Shown: positions 10,301 to 24,178 of the stretch, piece by piece
How positions within the stretch are numbered: the stretch's first letter is position 1
How the letters are laid out: every line of letters begins with the position of its first letter
Source of the DNA: Albugo candida
Taxonomy: Eukaryota; Oomycota; Peronosporomycetes; Albuginales; Albuginaceae
Length of the DNA: 64,000 nt
Direction: 5' to 3'
Assembly: GCA_905220665.1 (NCBI GenBank)
Contig: CAJNAR010000009.1
Span: forward strand, 248,001 to 312,000
Made by a program: the position numbers and the translations under genes
The notes under the pieces: model-generated
Told to the model about the DNA's origin: nothing
The model's input: only the letters and a program-made list of their open reading frames with translations
Database searches by the model: none

Positions 10301-13300
10301 CAACGCATGGTGAGAAAGGTGGCAGTACAGATATCGTTGACGAAAATATTCAATTTTTTCGATACATTCAGTATTCAATGATGTAGAATATTTCTAATGC
10401 TCCACGTTTGTATGAATCAGGTGATATTTTTTTGGCACAGAAAGAAGAAGAATTTGTAGATGTGAATTGAGTATTCAAGATTATACTCTCTCAAACGATA
10501 CGTAAATAGTCGCACCAGTTTGTACAAACGTACTTGAGAATACCTGGTGATCAAGTCCTTTCCACACGTATACTGGCTTAGCCTAATTTTGACGCAACAT
10601 GGTATTTTCTGTGGTGCTGCAGAATATTGGTATGACATGAATACTCTGTCTCAGAAAAATCCACACATGTGCACTTTCCACTTCGGGCATCCACAAGCCC
10701 TTTGCTGTAGCGTTAAGAATGCGGAAAAGCACAGTTGATCACTTGTGGACGTTTCGTGTGCAACTAGTGTGTTCGGCCATACATACATACTGACCCAAAC
10801 ATATCGCAACGCATGGTGAGAAAGGTGGCAGTACAGATATCGTTGACGAAAATATTCAATTTTTTCGATACATTCAGTATTCAATGATGTAGAATATTTC
10901 TAATGCTCCACGTTTGTATGAATCAGGTGATATTTTTTTGGCGCAGAAACAAGAAGTATTTGTAGATGTGCATTGAGTATTCAAGATTATACTCTCTCAC
11001 ACGATACGTAAATAGTCGCACCAGTTTGTACAAACGTACTTGAGAATACCTGGCGATCAAGTCCTTTCCACACGTATACTGGCTTAGCCTAATTTCGACG
11101 CAACAGTGTATTTTCTGTGGTGCTGCAGAATATTGGTATGACATGAATACTCTGTCTCAGAAAAATCCACACATGTGCACTTTCCACTTCGGGCATCCAC
11201 AAGCCCTAAGCTGTAGCGTTGAGAATGCGGAAAAGCACAGTTGATCACTTGCGGACGTTTCGTGTGCAACTAGTGTGTTCGGCCATACATACGTACTGAC
11301 CCAAACATATCGCAACGCATGGTGAGAAAGGTGGCAGTACAGATATCGTTGACGAAAATATTCAATTTTTTCCATTCAGTATTCAATGATGTATGAATCA
11401 GGTGATATTTTTTTGGCGCAGAAACAAGAAGTATTTGTAGATGTGCATTGAGTATTCAAGATTATACTCTCTCACACGATACGTAAATAGTCGCACCAGT
11501 TTGTACAAACGTACTTGAGAATACCTGGTGATCAAGTCCTTTCCACACGTATACTGGCTTAGCCTAATTTCGACGCAACAGTGTATTTTCTGTGGTGCTG
11601 CAGAATATTGGTATGACATGAATACTCTGTCTCAGAAAAATCCACACATGTGCACTTTCCAATCCTTGCATCCACAAGCCCTAAGCTGTAGTGTTGAGAA
11701 TGCGGAAAAGTACAGTTGATCACTTGGGCACGTTGCGTGTGCAACTAGTGTGTTCGGCCATACATACGTACTGACTGAAACATATCGCAACGCATGGTGA
11801 GAAAGGTGGCAGTACAGATATCGTTGACGAAATATCGTTGACGAAAGTATTCAATTTTCTCGATACATTCAGCATTCAATGATGTAGAATATTTATAATG
11901 CCCCACGTTTGTATGAATCAGGTGATATTTTTTTGGCGCAGAAACAAGAAGTATTTGTAGATGTGAATTGAGTATTCCAAGATTATACTCTCTCACACGA
12001 TATGTAAATAGTCGCACCAGTTTGTACAAACGTACTTGAGAATACCTGGTGATCAAGTCCTTTCCACACGTATACTGGCTTAGCCTAATTTCGACGCAAC
12101 AGTGTATTTTCTGTGGTGCTGCAGAATATTGGTATGACATGAATACTCTGTCTCAGAAAAATCCACACATGTGCACTTTCCAATCCTTGCATCCACAAGC
12201 CCTAAGCTGTAGCGTTGAGAATGCGGAAAAGCACAGTTGATCACTTGCGGACGTTTCGTGTGCAACTAGTGTGTTCGGCCATACATACGTACTGACCCAA
12301 ACATATCGCAACGCATGGTGAGAAAGGTGGCAGTACAGATATCGTTGACGAAAGTATTGAATTTTCTCGATACATTCAGCATTCAATGATGTAGAATATC
12401 TATAATGCCCCACGTTTGTATGAATCAGGTGATATTTTTTTGGCGCAGAAACAAGAAGTATTTGTAGATGTGAATTGAGTATTCCAAGATTATACTCTCT
12501 CACACGATATGTAAATAGTCGCACCAGTTTGTACAAACGTACTTGAGAATACCTGGTGATCAAGTCCTTTCCACACGTATACTGGCTTAGCCTAATTTCG
12601 ACGCAACAGTGTATTTTCTGTGGTGCTGCAGAATATTGGTATGACATGAATACTCTGTCTCAGAAAAATCCACACATGTGCACTTTCCACTTCGGGCATC
12701 CACAAGCCCTTTGCTGTAGTGTTGAGAATGCGGAAAAGTACAGTTGATCACTTGCGGACGTTGCGTGTGCAACTAGTGTGTTCGGCCATACATACGTACT
12801 GACCCAAACATATCGCAACGCGTGGTGAGAAAGCTGGCAGTACAGATATCGTTGACGAAATATCGTTGGCGAAAGTATTGAATTTTCTCGATACATTCAG
12901 CATTCAATGATGTAGAAAATATATAATGCCCCACGTTTGTATGAATCAGGTGATATTTTTTTTGGCGCAGAAACAAGAAGTATTTGTAGATGTGAATTGA
13001 GTATTCCAAGATTATGCTCTCTCACGCAATATGTAAATAGTCGCACCAGTTTGTACAAACGTACTTGAGAATACCTGGTGATCAAGTCCTTTCCACACGT
13101 ATACTGGCTTAGCCTAATTTCGACGCAACAGTGTATTTTCTGTGGTGCTACAGAATATTGGTATGACATGAATACTCTGTCTCAGAAAAATCCACACATG
13201 TGCACTTTCCACTTCGGGCATCCACAAGCCCTTTGCTGTAGTGTTGAGAATGCGGAAAAGTACAGTTGATCACTTGCGGACGTTGCGTGTGCAACTAGTG

Positions 13301-14290
13301 TGTTCGGCCATACATACATACTGACCCAAACATATCGCAACGCATGGTGAGAAAGGTGGCAGTACAGATATCGTTGACGAAAATATTCAATTTTTTCGAT
13401 ACATTCAGTATTCAATGATGTAGAATATTTTTAATGCTCCACGTTTGTATGAATCAGGTGATATTTTTTTGGCGCAGAAACAAGAAGAATTTGTAGATGT
13501 GAATTCCAGGATTAATACTCTCTCACGCGATATGTAAATAGTCGCACCAGTTTGTACAAACGTACTTGAGAATACCTGGTGATCATGTCCTTTCCACACG
13601 TATACTGGCTTAGCCTAATTTCGACGCAACAGTGTATTTTCTGTGGTGCTGCAGAATATTGGTATGACATGAATACTCTGTCTCAGAAAAATCAACACAT
13701 GTGCACTTCCCACTTCAAGCATCCACAAGCCCTTTGCTGTAGTGTTGAGAATGCGGAAAAGTACAGTTGATCACTTGCGGACAATTCGTGTGCAACTAGT
13801 GTGTTCGCCCATACATACGTACTGACCCAAACATATCGCAACGCATGGTGAGAAAGGTGGCAGTACAGATATCGCTGACGAAAATATTCAATTTTTTCGA
13901 TACATTCAGCATTCAATGATGTAGAATATTTATAATGCCCCGCGTTTGTATGAATCAGTTGATATTTTTTGGCGCAGAAAGAAGAAGAATTTGTAGATGT
14001 GAATTGAGTATTCCAGGATTATACTCTCTCACGCGATATGTAAATAGTCGCACCAGTTTGTACAAACGTACTTGAGAATACCTGGTGATCAAGTCCTTTC
14101 CACACGTATACTGGCTTAGCCTAATTTCGACGCAGCAGTATATTTTCTGTGGTTCTGCAGAATATTGGTATGACATGAATACTCTGTCTCAGAAAAATCA
14201 ACACATGTGCACTTCCCACTTCAAGCATCCACAAGCTCTATGCTGTAGCGTTGAGAATGCGGAAAAGTACAGTTGATCACTTGCGGACGT

Positions 14291-17200
14291 TTCGTGTGCA
14301 ACTAGTGTGTTCGGCCATACATACGTACTGACCCAAACATATCGCAACGCGTGGTGAGAAAGCTGGCAGTACAGATATCGTTGACGAAATATCGTTGGCG
14401 AAAGTATTCAATTTTTTCGATACATTCAGTATTCAATGATGTAGAGTATTTTTAATGCTCCACGTTTGTATGAATCAGGTGATATTTTTTTGGCACAGAA
14501 AGAAGAAGAATTTGTAGATGTGAATTGAGTATTCAAGATTATACTCTCTCACGCGATATGTAAATAGTCGCACCAGTTTGTACAAACGTACTTGAGAATA
14601 CCTGGTGATCATGTCCTTTCCACACGTATACTGGCTTAGCCTAATTTCGACGCAACAGTGTATTTTCTGTGGTGCTGCAGAATATTGGTATGACATGAAT
14701 ACTCTGTCTCAGAAAAATCAACACATGTGCACTTCCCACTTCAAGCATCCACAAGCCCTTTGCTGTAGTGTTGAGAATGCGGAAAAGTACAGTTGATCAC
14801 TTGCGGACGTTTCGTGTGCAACTAGTGTGTTCGGCCATACATACGTACTGACCCAAACATATCGCAACGCGTGGTGAGAAAGCTGGCAGTACAGATATCG
14901 TTGACGAAATATCGTTGGCGAAAGTATTCAATTTTCTCGATACATTCAGCATTCAATGATGTAGAAAATATATAATGCCCCACGTTTGTATGAATCAGGT
15001 GATATTTTTTTGGCGCAGAAACAAGAAGTATTTGTAGATGTGCATTGAGTATTCAAGATTATACTCTCTCACGCGATATGTAAATAGTCGCACCAGTTTG
15101 TACAAACGTACTTGAGAATACCTGGTGATCAAGTCCTTTCCACACGTATACTGGCTTAGCCTAATTTCGACGCAACATTGTATTTTCTGTGGTGCTGCAG
15201 AATATTGGTATGACATGAATACTCTGTCTCAGAAAAATCCACACATGTGCACTTTCCACTTCGGGCATCCACAAGCCCTAAGCTGTAGCGTTGAGAATGC
15301 GGAAAAGCACAGTTGATCACTTGCGGACGTTTCGTGTGCAACTAGTGTGTTCGGCCATACATACGTACTGACCCAAACATATCGCAACGCATCGTGAGAA
15401 AGGTGGCAGTACAGATATCGTTGACGAAAATATTCAATTTTTTCGATACATTCAGTATTCAATGATGTAGAGTATTTTTAATGCTCCACGTTTGTATGAA
15501 TCAGGTGATATTTTTTTGGCACAGAAAGAAGAAGAATTTGTAGATGTGAATTGAGTATTCCAAGATTATACTCTCTCACACGATACGTAAATAGTCGCAC
15601 CAGTTTGTACAAACGTACTCGAGAATACCTGGCGATCAAGTCCTTTCCACACGTATACTGGCTTAGCCTAATTTCGACGCAACATTGTATTTTCGTGTGG
15701 TGCTGCAGAATATTGGTATGACATGAATACTCTGTCTCAGAAAAATCCACACATGTGCACTTTCCACTTCGGGCATCCACAAGCCCTTTGCTGTAGTGTT
15801 GAGAATGCGGAAAAGTACAGTTGATCACTTGCGGACAATTCGTGTGCAACTAGTGTGTTCGGCCATACATACGTACTGACCCAAACATATCGCAACGCGT
15901 GGTGAGAAAGCTGGCAGTACAGATATCGTTGACGAAATATCGTTGGCGAAAGTATTCAATTTTCTCGATACATTCAGCATTCAATGATGTAGAAAATATA
16001 TAATGCCCCACGTTTGTATGAATCAGGTGATATTTTTTTTGGCGCAGAAACAAGAAGTATTTGTAGATGTGAATTGAGTATTCCAAGATTATGCTCTCTC
16101 ACACGATATGTAAATAGTCGCACCAGTTTGTACAAACGTACTTGAGAAGACCTGGTGATCAAGTCCTTTCCACACGTATACTGGCTTAGCCTAATTTCGA
16201 CGCAACATTGTGTTTTCTGTGGTGCTGCAGAATATTGGTATGACATGAATACTCTGTCTCAGAAAAATCCACACATGTGCACTTTCCACTTCGGGCATCC
16301 ACAAGCCCTTTGCTGTAGTGTTGAGAATGCGGAAAAGTACAGTTGATCTCTTGCGGACGTTGCGTGTGCAACTAGTGTGTTCGGCCATACATACGTACTG
16401 ACCCAAACATATCGCAACGCGTGGTGAGAAAGGTGGCAGTACAGATATCGTTGACGAAAATATTCAATTTTTTCGATAAATTCAGTATTCAATGATGTAG
16501 AACATTTATAATGCCCCGCGTTTGTATGAATCAGGTGATATTTTTTGGCGCAGAAAGAAGAAGAATTTGTAGATGTGAATTGAGTATTCCAAGATTATAC
16601 TCTCTCACACGATATGTAAATAGTCGCACCAGTTTGTACAAACGTACTTGAGAATACCTGGTGATCAAGTCCTTTCCACACGTATACTGGCTTAGCCTAA
16701 TTTCGACGCAACATTGTGTTTTCTGTGGTGCTGCAGAATATTGGTATGACATGAATACTCTGTCTCAGAAAAATCCACACATGTGCACTTTCCACTTCGG
16801 GCATCCACAAGCCCTTTGCTGTAGCGGTGAGAATGCGGAAAAGCACAGTTGATCACTTGCGGACGTTTCGTGTGCAACTAGTGTGTTCGGCCATACATAC
16901 GTACTGACCCAAACATATCGCAACGCTTCGTGACAAAGGTGGCAGTACAGATATCGTTGACGAAAATATTCAATTTTTTCGATACATTCAGTATTCAATG
17001 ATGTAGAGTATTTTTAATGCTCCACGTTTGTATGAATCAGGTGATATTTTTTTGGCACAGAAAGAAGAAGAATTTGTAGATGTGAATTGAGTATTCCAAG
17101 ATTATACTCTCTCACACGATACGTAAATAGTCGCACCAGTTTGTACAAACGTACTTGAGAATACCTGGTGATCATGTCCTTTCCACACGTATACTGGCTT

Positions 17201-18011
17201 AGCCTAATTTCGACGCAACAGTGTATTTTCTGTGGTGCTGCAGAATATTGGTATGACATGAATACTCTGTCTCAGAAAAATCAACACATGTGCACTTCCC
17301 ACTTCAAGCATCCACAAGCCCTTTGCTGTAGTGTTGAGAATGCGGAAAAGTACAGTTGATCACTTGCGGACGTTTCGTGTGCAACTAGTGTGTTCGGCCA
17401 TACATACGTACTGACCCAAACATATCGCAACGCGTGGTGAGAAAGCTGGCAGTACAGATATCGTTGACGAAATATCGTTGGCGAAAGTATTCAATTTTCT
17501 CGATACATTCAGCATTCAATGATGTAGAAAATATATAATGCCCCACGTTTGTATGAATCAGGTGATATTTTTTTGGCGCAGAAACAAGAAGTATTTGTAG
17601 ATGTGCATTGAGTATTCAAGATTATACTCTCTCACGCGATATGTAAATAGTCGCACCAGTTTGTACAAACGTACTTGAGAATACCTGGTGATCAAGTCCT
17701 TTCCACACGTATACTGGCTTAGCCTAATTTCGACGCAACATTGTATTTTCTGTGGTGCTGCAGAATATTGGTATGACATGAATACTCTGTCTCAGAAAAA
17801 TCCACACATGTGCACTTTCCACTTCGGGCATCCACAAGCCCTTTGCTGTAGTGTTGAGAATGCGGAAAAGTACAGTTGATCTCTTGCGGACGTGGCGTGT
17901 GCAACTAGTGTGTTCGGCCATACATACGTACTGACCCAAACATATCGCAACGCGTGGTGAGAAAGGTGGCAGTACAGATATCGTTGACGAAAATATTCAA
18001 TTTTTTCGATA
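14291..18011. repeat. Higher-order repeat block, copy 1 (offset 4,618 bp)
   Basis: This 3.7-kb stretch recurs 4,618 bp further on. Every open frame I compared inside it has an identical translation at exactly +4,618, and spot-checked bases agree. The first mismatches are at 14,289-14,290 on the left and 18,012 on the right. 4,618 bp corresponds to nine monomers, so it behaves as a nine-unit higher-order repeat duplicated recently. Confidence 0.88.
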
Positions 18012-18908
18012 CATTCAGTATTCAATGATGTAGAAAATATATAATGCCCCACGTTTGTATGAATCAGGTGATATTTTTTTGGCGCAGAAACAAGAAGTAT
18101 TTGTAGATGTGAATTGAGTATTCCAAGATTATGCTCTCTCACACGATATGTAAATAGTCGCACCAGTTTGTACAAACGTACTTGAGAAGACCTGGTGATC
18201 AAGTCCTTTCCACACGTATACTGGCTTAGCCTAATTTCGACGCAACATTGTGTTTTCTGTGGTGCTGCAGAATATTGGTATGACATGAATACTCTGTCTC
18301 AGAAAAATCCACACATGTGCACTTTCCACTTCGGGCATCCACAAGCCCTTTGCTGTAGCGGTGAGAATGCGGAAAAGCACAGTTGATCTCTTGCGGACAA
18401 TTCGTGTGCAACTAGTGTGTTCGGCCATACATACGTACTGACCCAAACATATCGCAACGCATCGTGAGAAAGGTGGCAGTACAGATATCGTTGACGAAAA
18501 TATTCAATTTTTTCGATACATTCAGTATTCAATGATGTAGAGTATTTTTAATGCTCCACGTTTGTATGAATCAGGTGATATTTTTTTGGCACAGAAAGAA
18601 GAAGAATTTGTAGATGTGAATTGAGTATTCCAAGATTATACTCTCTCACACGATACGTAAATAGTCGCACCAGTTTGTACAAACGTACTCGAGAATACCT
18701 GGCGATCAAGTCCTTTCCACACGTATACTGGCTTAGCCTAATTTCGACGCAACATTGTATTTTCGTGTGGTGCTGCAGAATATTGGTATGACATGAATAC
18801 TCTGTCTCAGAAAAATCCACACATGTGCACTTTCCACTTCGGGCATCCACAAGCCCTTTGCTGTAGTGTTGAGAATGCGGAAAAGTACAGTTGATCACTT
18901 GCGGACAA

Positions 18909-21900
18909 TTCGTGTGCAACTAGTGTGTTCGGCCATACATACGTACTGACCCAAACATATCGCAACGCGTGGTGAGAAAGCTGGCAGTACAGATATCGTT
19001 GACGAAATATCGTTGGCGAAAGTATTCAATTTTTTCGATACATTCAGTATTCAATGATGTAGAGTATTTTTAATGCTCCACGTTTGTATGAATCAGGTGA
19101 TATTTTTTTGGCACAGAAAGAAGAAGAATTTGTAGATGTGAATTGAGTATTCAAGATTATACTCTCTCACGCGATATGTAAATAGTCGCACCAGTTTGTA
19201 CAAACGTACTTGAGAATACCTGGTGATCATGTCCTTTCCACACGTATACTGGCTTAGCCTAATTTCGACGCAACAGTGTATTTTCTGTGGTGCTGCAGAA
19301 TATTGGTATGACATGAATACTCTGTCTCAGAAAAATCAACACATGTGCACTTCCCACTTCAAGCATCCACAAGCCCTTTGCTGTAGTGTTGAGAATGCGG
19401 AAAAGTACAGTTGATCACTTGCGGACGTTTCGTGTGCAACTAGTGTGTTCGGCCATACATACGTACTGACCCAAACATATCGCAACGCGTGGTGAGAAAG
19501 CTGGCAGTACAGATATCGTTGACGAAATATCGTTGGCGAAAGTATTCAATTTTCTCGATACATTCAGCATTCAATGATGTAGAAAATATATAATGCCCCA
19601 CGTTTGTATGAATCAGGTGATATTTTTTTGGCGCAGAAACAAGAAGTATTTGTAGATGTGCATTGAGTATTCAAGATTATACTCTCTCACGCGATATGTA
19701 AATAGTCGCACCAGTTTGTACAAACGTACTTGAGAATACCTGGTGATCAAGTCCTTTCCACACGTATACTGGCTTAGCCTAATTTCGACGCAACATTGTA
19801 TTTTCTGTGGTGCTGCAGAATATTGGTATGACATGAATACTCTGTCTCAGAAAAATCCACACATGTGCACTTTCCACTTCGGGCATCCACAAGCCCTAAG
19901 CTGTAGCGTTGAGAATGCGGAAAAGCACAGTTGATCACTTGCGGACGTTTCGTGTGCAACTAGTGTGTTCGGCCATACATACGTACTGACCCAAACATAT
20001 CGCAACGCATCGTGAGAAAGGTGGCAGTACAGATATCGTTGACGAAAATATTCAATTTTTTCGATACATTCAGTATTCAATGATGTAGAGTATTTTTAAT
20101 GCTCCACGTTTGTATGAATCAGGTGATATTTTTTTGGCACAGAAAGAAGAAGAATTTGTAGATGTGAATTGAGTATTCCAAGATTATACTCTCTCACACG
20201 ATACGTAAATAGTCGCACCAGTTTGTACAAACGTACTCGAGAATACCTGGCGATCAAGTCCTTTCCACACGTATACTGGCTTAGCCTAATTTCGACGCAA
20301 CATTGTATTTTCGTGTGGTGCTGCAGAATATTGGTATGACATGAATACTCTGTCTCAGAAAAATCCACACATGTGCACTTTCCACTTCGGGCATCCACAA
20401 GCCCTTTGCTGTAGTGTTGAGAATGCGGAAAAGTACAGTTGATCACTTGCGGACAATTCGTGTGCAACTAGTGTGTTCGGCCATACATACGTACTGACCC
20501 AAACATATCGCAACGCGTGGTGAGAAAGCTGGCAGTACAGATATCGTTGACGAAATATCGTTGGCGAAAGTATTCAATTTTCTCGATACATTCAGCATTC
20601 AATGATGTAGAAAATATATAATGCCCCACGTTTGTATGAATCAGGTGATATTTTTTTTGGCGCAGAAACAAGAAGTATTTGTAGATGTGAATTGAGTATT
20701 CCAAGATTATGCTCTCTCACACGATATGTAAATAGTCGCACCAGTTTGTACAAACGTACTTGAGAAGACCTGGTGATCAAGTCCTTTCCACACGTATACT
20801 GGCTTAGCCTAATTTCGACGCAACATTGTGTTTTCTGTGGTGCTGCAGAATATTGGTATGACATGAATACTCTGTCTCAGAAAAATCCACACATGTGCAC
20901 TTTCCACTTCGGGCATCCACAAGCCCTTTGCTGTAGTGTTGAGAATGCGGAAAAGTACAGTTGATCTCTTGCGGACGTTGCGTGTGCAACTAGTGTGTTC
21001 GGCCATACATACGTACTGACCCAAACATATCGCAACGCGTGGTGAGAAAGGTGGCAGTACAGATATCGTTGACGAAAATATTCAATTTTTTCGATAAATT
21101 CAGTATTCAATGATGTAGAACATTTATAATGCCCCGCGTTTGTATGAATCAGGTGATATTTTTTGGCGCAGAAAGAAGAAGAATTTGTAGATGTGAATTG
21201 AGTATTCCAAGATTATACTCTCTCACACGATATGTAAATAGTCGCACCAGTTTGTACAAACGTACTTGAGAATACCTGGTGATCAAGTCCTTTCCACACG
21301 TATACTGGCTTAGCCTAATTTCGACGCAACATTGTGTTTTCTGTGGTGCTGCAGAATATTGGTATGACATGAATACTCTGTCTCAGAAAAATCCACACAT
21401 GTGCACTTTCCACTTCGGGCATCCACAAGCCCTTTGCTGTAGCGGTGAGAATGCGGAAAAGCACAGTTGATCACTTGCGGACGTTTCGTGTGCAACTAGT
21501 GTGTTCGGCCATACATACGTACTGACCCAAACATATCGCAACGCTTCGTGACAAAGGTGGCAGTACAGATATCGTTGACGAAAATATTCAATTTTTTCGA
21601 TACATTCAGTATTCAATGATGTAGAGTATTTTTAATGCTCCACGTTTGTATGAATCAGGTGATATTTTTTTGGCACAGAAAGAAGAAGAATTTGTAGATG
21701 TGAATTGAGTATTCCAAGATTATACTCTCTCACACGATACGTAAATAGTCGCACCAGTTTGTACAAACGTACTTGAGAATACCTGGTGATCATGTCCTTT
21801 CCACACGTATACTGGCTTAGCCTAATTTCGACGCAACAGTGTATTTTCTGTGGTGCTGCAGAATATTGGTATGACATGAATACTCTGTCTCAGAAAAATC

Positions 21901-22629
21901 AACACATGTGCACTTCCCACTTCAAGCATCCACAAGCCCTTTGCTGTAGTGTTGAGAATGCGGAAAAGTACAGTTGATCACTTGCGGACGTTTCGTGTGC
22001 AACTAGTGTGTTCGGCCATACATACGTACTGACCCAAACATATCGCAACGCGTGGTGAGAAAGCTGGCAGTACAGATATCGTTGACGAAATATCGTTGGC
22101 GAAAGTATTCAATTTTCTCGATACATTCAGCATTCAATGATGTAGAAAATATATAATGCCCCACGTTTGTATGAATCAGGTGATATTTTTTTGGCGCAGA
22201 AACAAGAAGTATTTGTAGATGTGCATTGAGTATTCAAGATTATACTCTCTCACGCGATATGTAAATAGTCGCACCAGTTTGTACAAACGTACTTGAGAAT
22301 ACCTGGTGATCAAGTCCTTTCCACACGTATACTGGCTTAGCCTAATTTCGACGCAACATTGTATTTTCTGTGGTGCTGCAGAATATTGGTATGACATGAA
22401 TACTCTGTCTCAGAAAAATCCACACATGTGCACTTTCCACTTCGGGCATCCACAAGCCCTTTGCTGTAGTGTTGAGAATGCGGAAAAGTACAGTTGATCT
22501 CTTGCGGACGTGGCGTGTGCAACTAGTGTGTTCGGCCATACATACGTACTGACCCAAACATATCGCAACGCGTGGTGAGAAAGGTGGCAGTACAGATATC
22601 GTTGACGAAAATATTCAATTTTTTCGATA
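18909..22629. repeat. Higher-order repeat block, copy 2 (offset 4,618 bp)
   Basis: Second copy of the block at 14,291-18,011, the same by every check I made. The 0.9 kb between the copies (18,012-18,908) instead matches other units, for example 15,229-15,849 at offset 3,070, so the array is a mosaic of overlapping duplications. A third partial match to part of the block lies at 22,682-23,149 (offset 1,533 from copy 2, about three monomers). Confidence 0.88.
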
Positions 22630-23164
22630 AATTCAGTATTCAATGATGTAGAACATTTATAATGCCCCGCGTTTGTATGAATCAGGTGATATTTTTTGGC
22701 GCAGAAAGAAGAAGAATTTGTAGATGTGAATTGAGTATTCCAAGATTATACTCTCTCACACGATATGTAAATAGTCGCACCAGTTTGTACAAACGTACTT
22801 GAGAATACCTGGTGATCAAGTCCTTTCCACACGTATACTGGCTTAGCCTAATTTCGACGCAACATTGTGTTTTCTGTGGTGCTGCAGAATATTGGTATGA
22901 CATGAATACTCTGTCTCAGAAAAATCCACACATGTGCACTTTCCACTTCGGGCATCCACAAGCCCTTTGCTGTAGCGGTGAGAATGCGGAAAAGCACAGT
23001 TGATCACTTGCGGACGTTTCGTGTGCAACTAGTGTGTTCGGCCATACATACGTACTGACCCAAACATATCGCAACGCTTCGTGAGAAAGGTGGCAGTACA
23101 GATATCGTTGACGAAAATATTCAATTTTTTCGATACATTCAGTATTCAATGATGTAGAGTATTT

Positions 23165-24178
23165 TTAATGCTCCACGTTTGTATGAATCAGGTGATATTT
23201 TTTTGGCACAGAAAGAAGAAGAATTTGTAGATGTGAATTGAGTATTCCAAGATTATACTCTCTCACACGATACGTAAATAGTCGCACCAGTTTGTACAAA
23301 CGTACTCGAGAATACCTGGCGATCAAGTCCTTTCCACACGTATACTGGCTTAGCCTAATTTCGACGCAACATTGTATTTTCGTGTGGTGCTGCAGAATAT
23401 TGGTATGACATGAATACTCTGTCTCAGAAAAATCCACACATGTGCACTTTCCACTTCGGGCATCCACAAGCCCTTTGCTGTACTGTTGAGAATGCGGAAA
23501 AGTACAGTTGATCTCTTGCGGACAATTCGTGTGCAACTAGTGTGTTCGGCCATACATACGTACTGACCCAAACATATCGCAACGCTTCGTGAGAAAGGTG
23601 GCAGTACAGATATCGTTGACGAAAATATTCAATTTTTTCGATACATTCAGTATTCAATGATGTAGAGTATTTTTAATGCTCCACGTTTGTATGAATCAGG
23701 TGATATTTTTTTGGCACAGAAAGAAGAAGAATTTGTAGATGTGAATTGAGTATTCCAAGATTATACTCTCTCACACGATACGTAAATAGTCGCACCAGTT
23801 TGTACAAACGTACTCGAGAATACCTGGCGATCAAGTCCTTTCCACACGTATACTGGCTTAGCCTAATTTCGACGCAACATTGTATTTTCGTGTGGTGCTG
23901 CAGAATATTGGTATGACATGAATACTCTGTCTCAGAAAAATCCACACATGTGCACTTTCCACTTCGGGCATCCACAAGCCCTTTGCTGTACTGTTGAGAA
24001 TGCGGAAAAGTACAGTTGATCTCTTGCGGACAATTCGTGTGCAACTAGTGTGTTCGGCCATACATACGTACTGACCCAAACATATCGCAACGCGTGGTGA
24101 GAAAGCTGGCAGTACAGATATCGTTGACGAAATATCGTTGGCGAAAGTATTCAATTTACTCGATACATTCAGCATTCA
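23165..24178. repeat. Pair of near-identical adjacent monomers (offset 508 bp)
   Basis: The units at 23,165-23,670 and 23,673-24,178 share the same variants, including CTGTACTGTTGAG and the insertion that makes TTTTCGTGTGG. The 123-codon minus-strand frames are identical at offset 508. This is a recent single-monomer duplication. A similar pair lies at 28,060-28,400 and 28,568-28,908. Confidence 0.8.
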
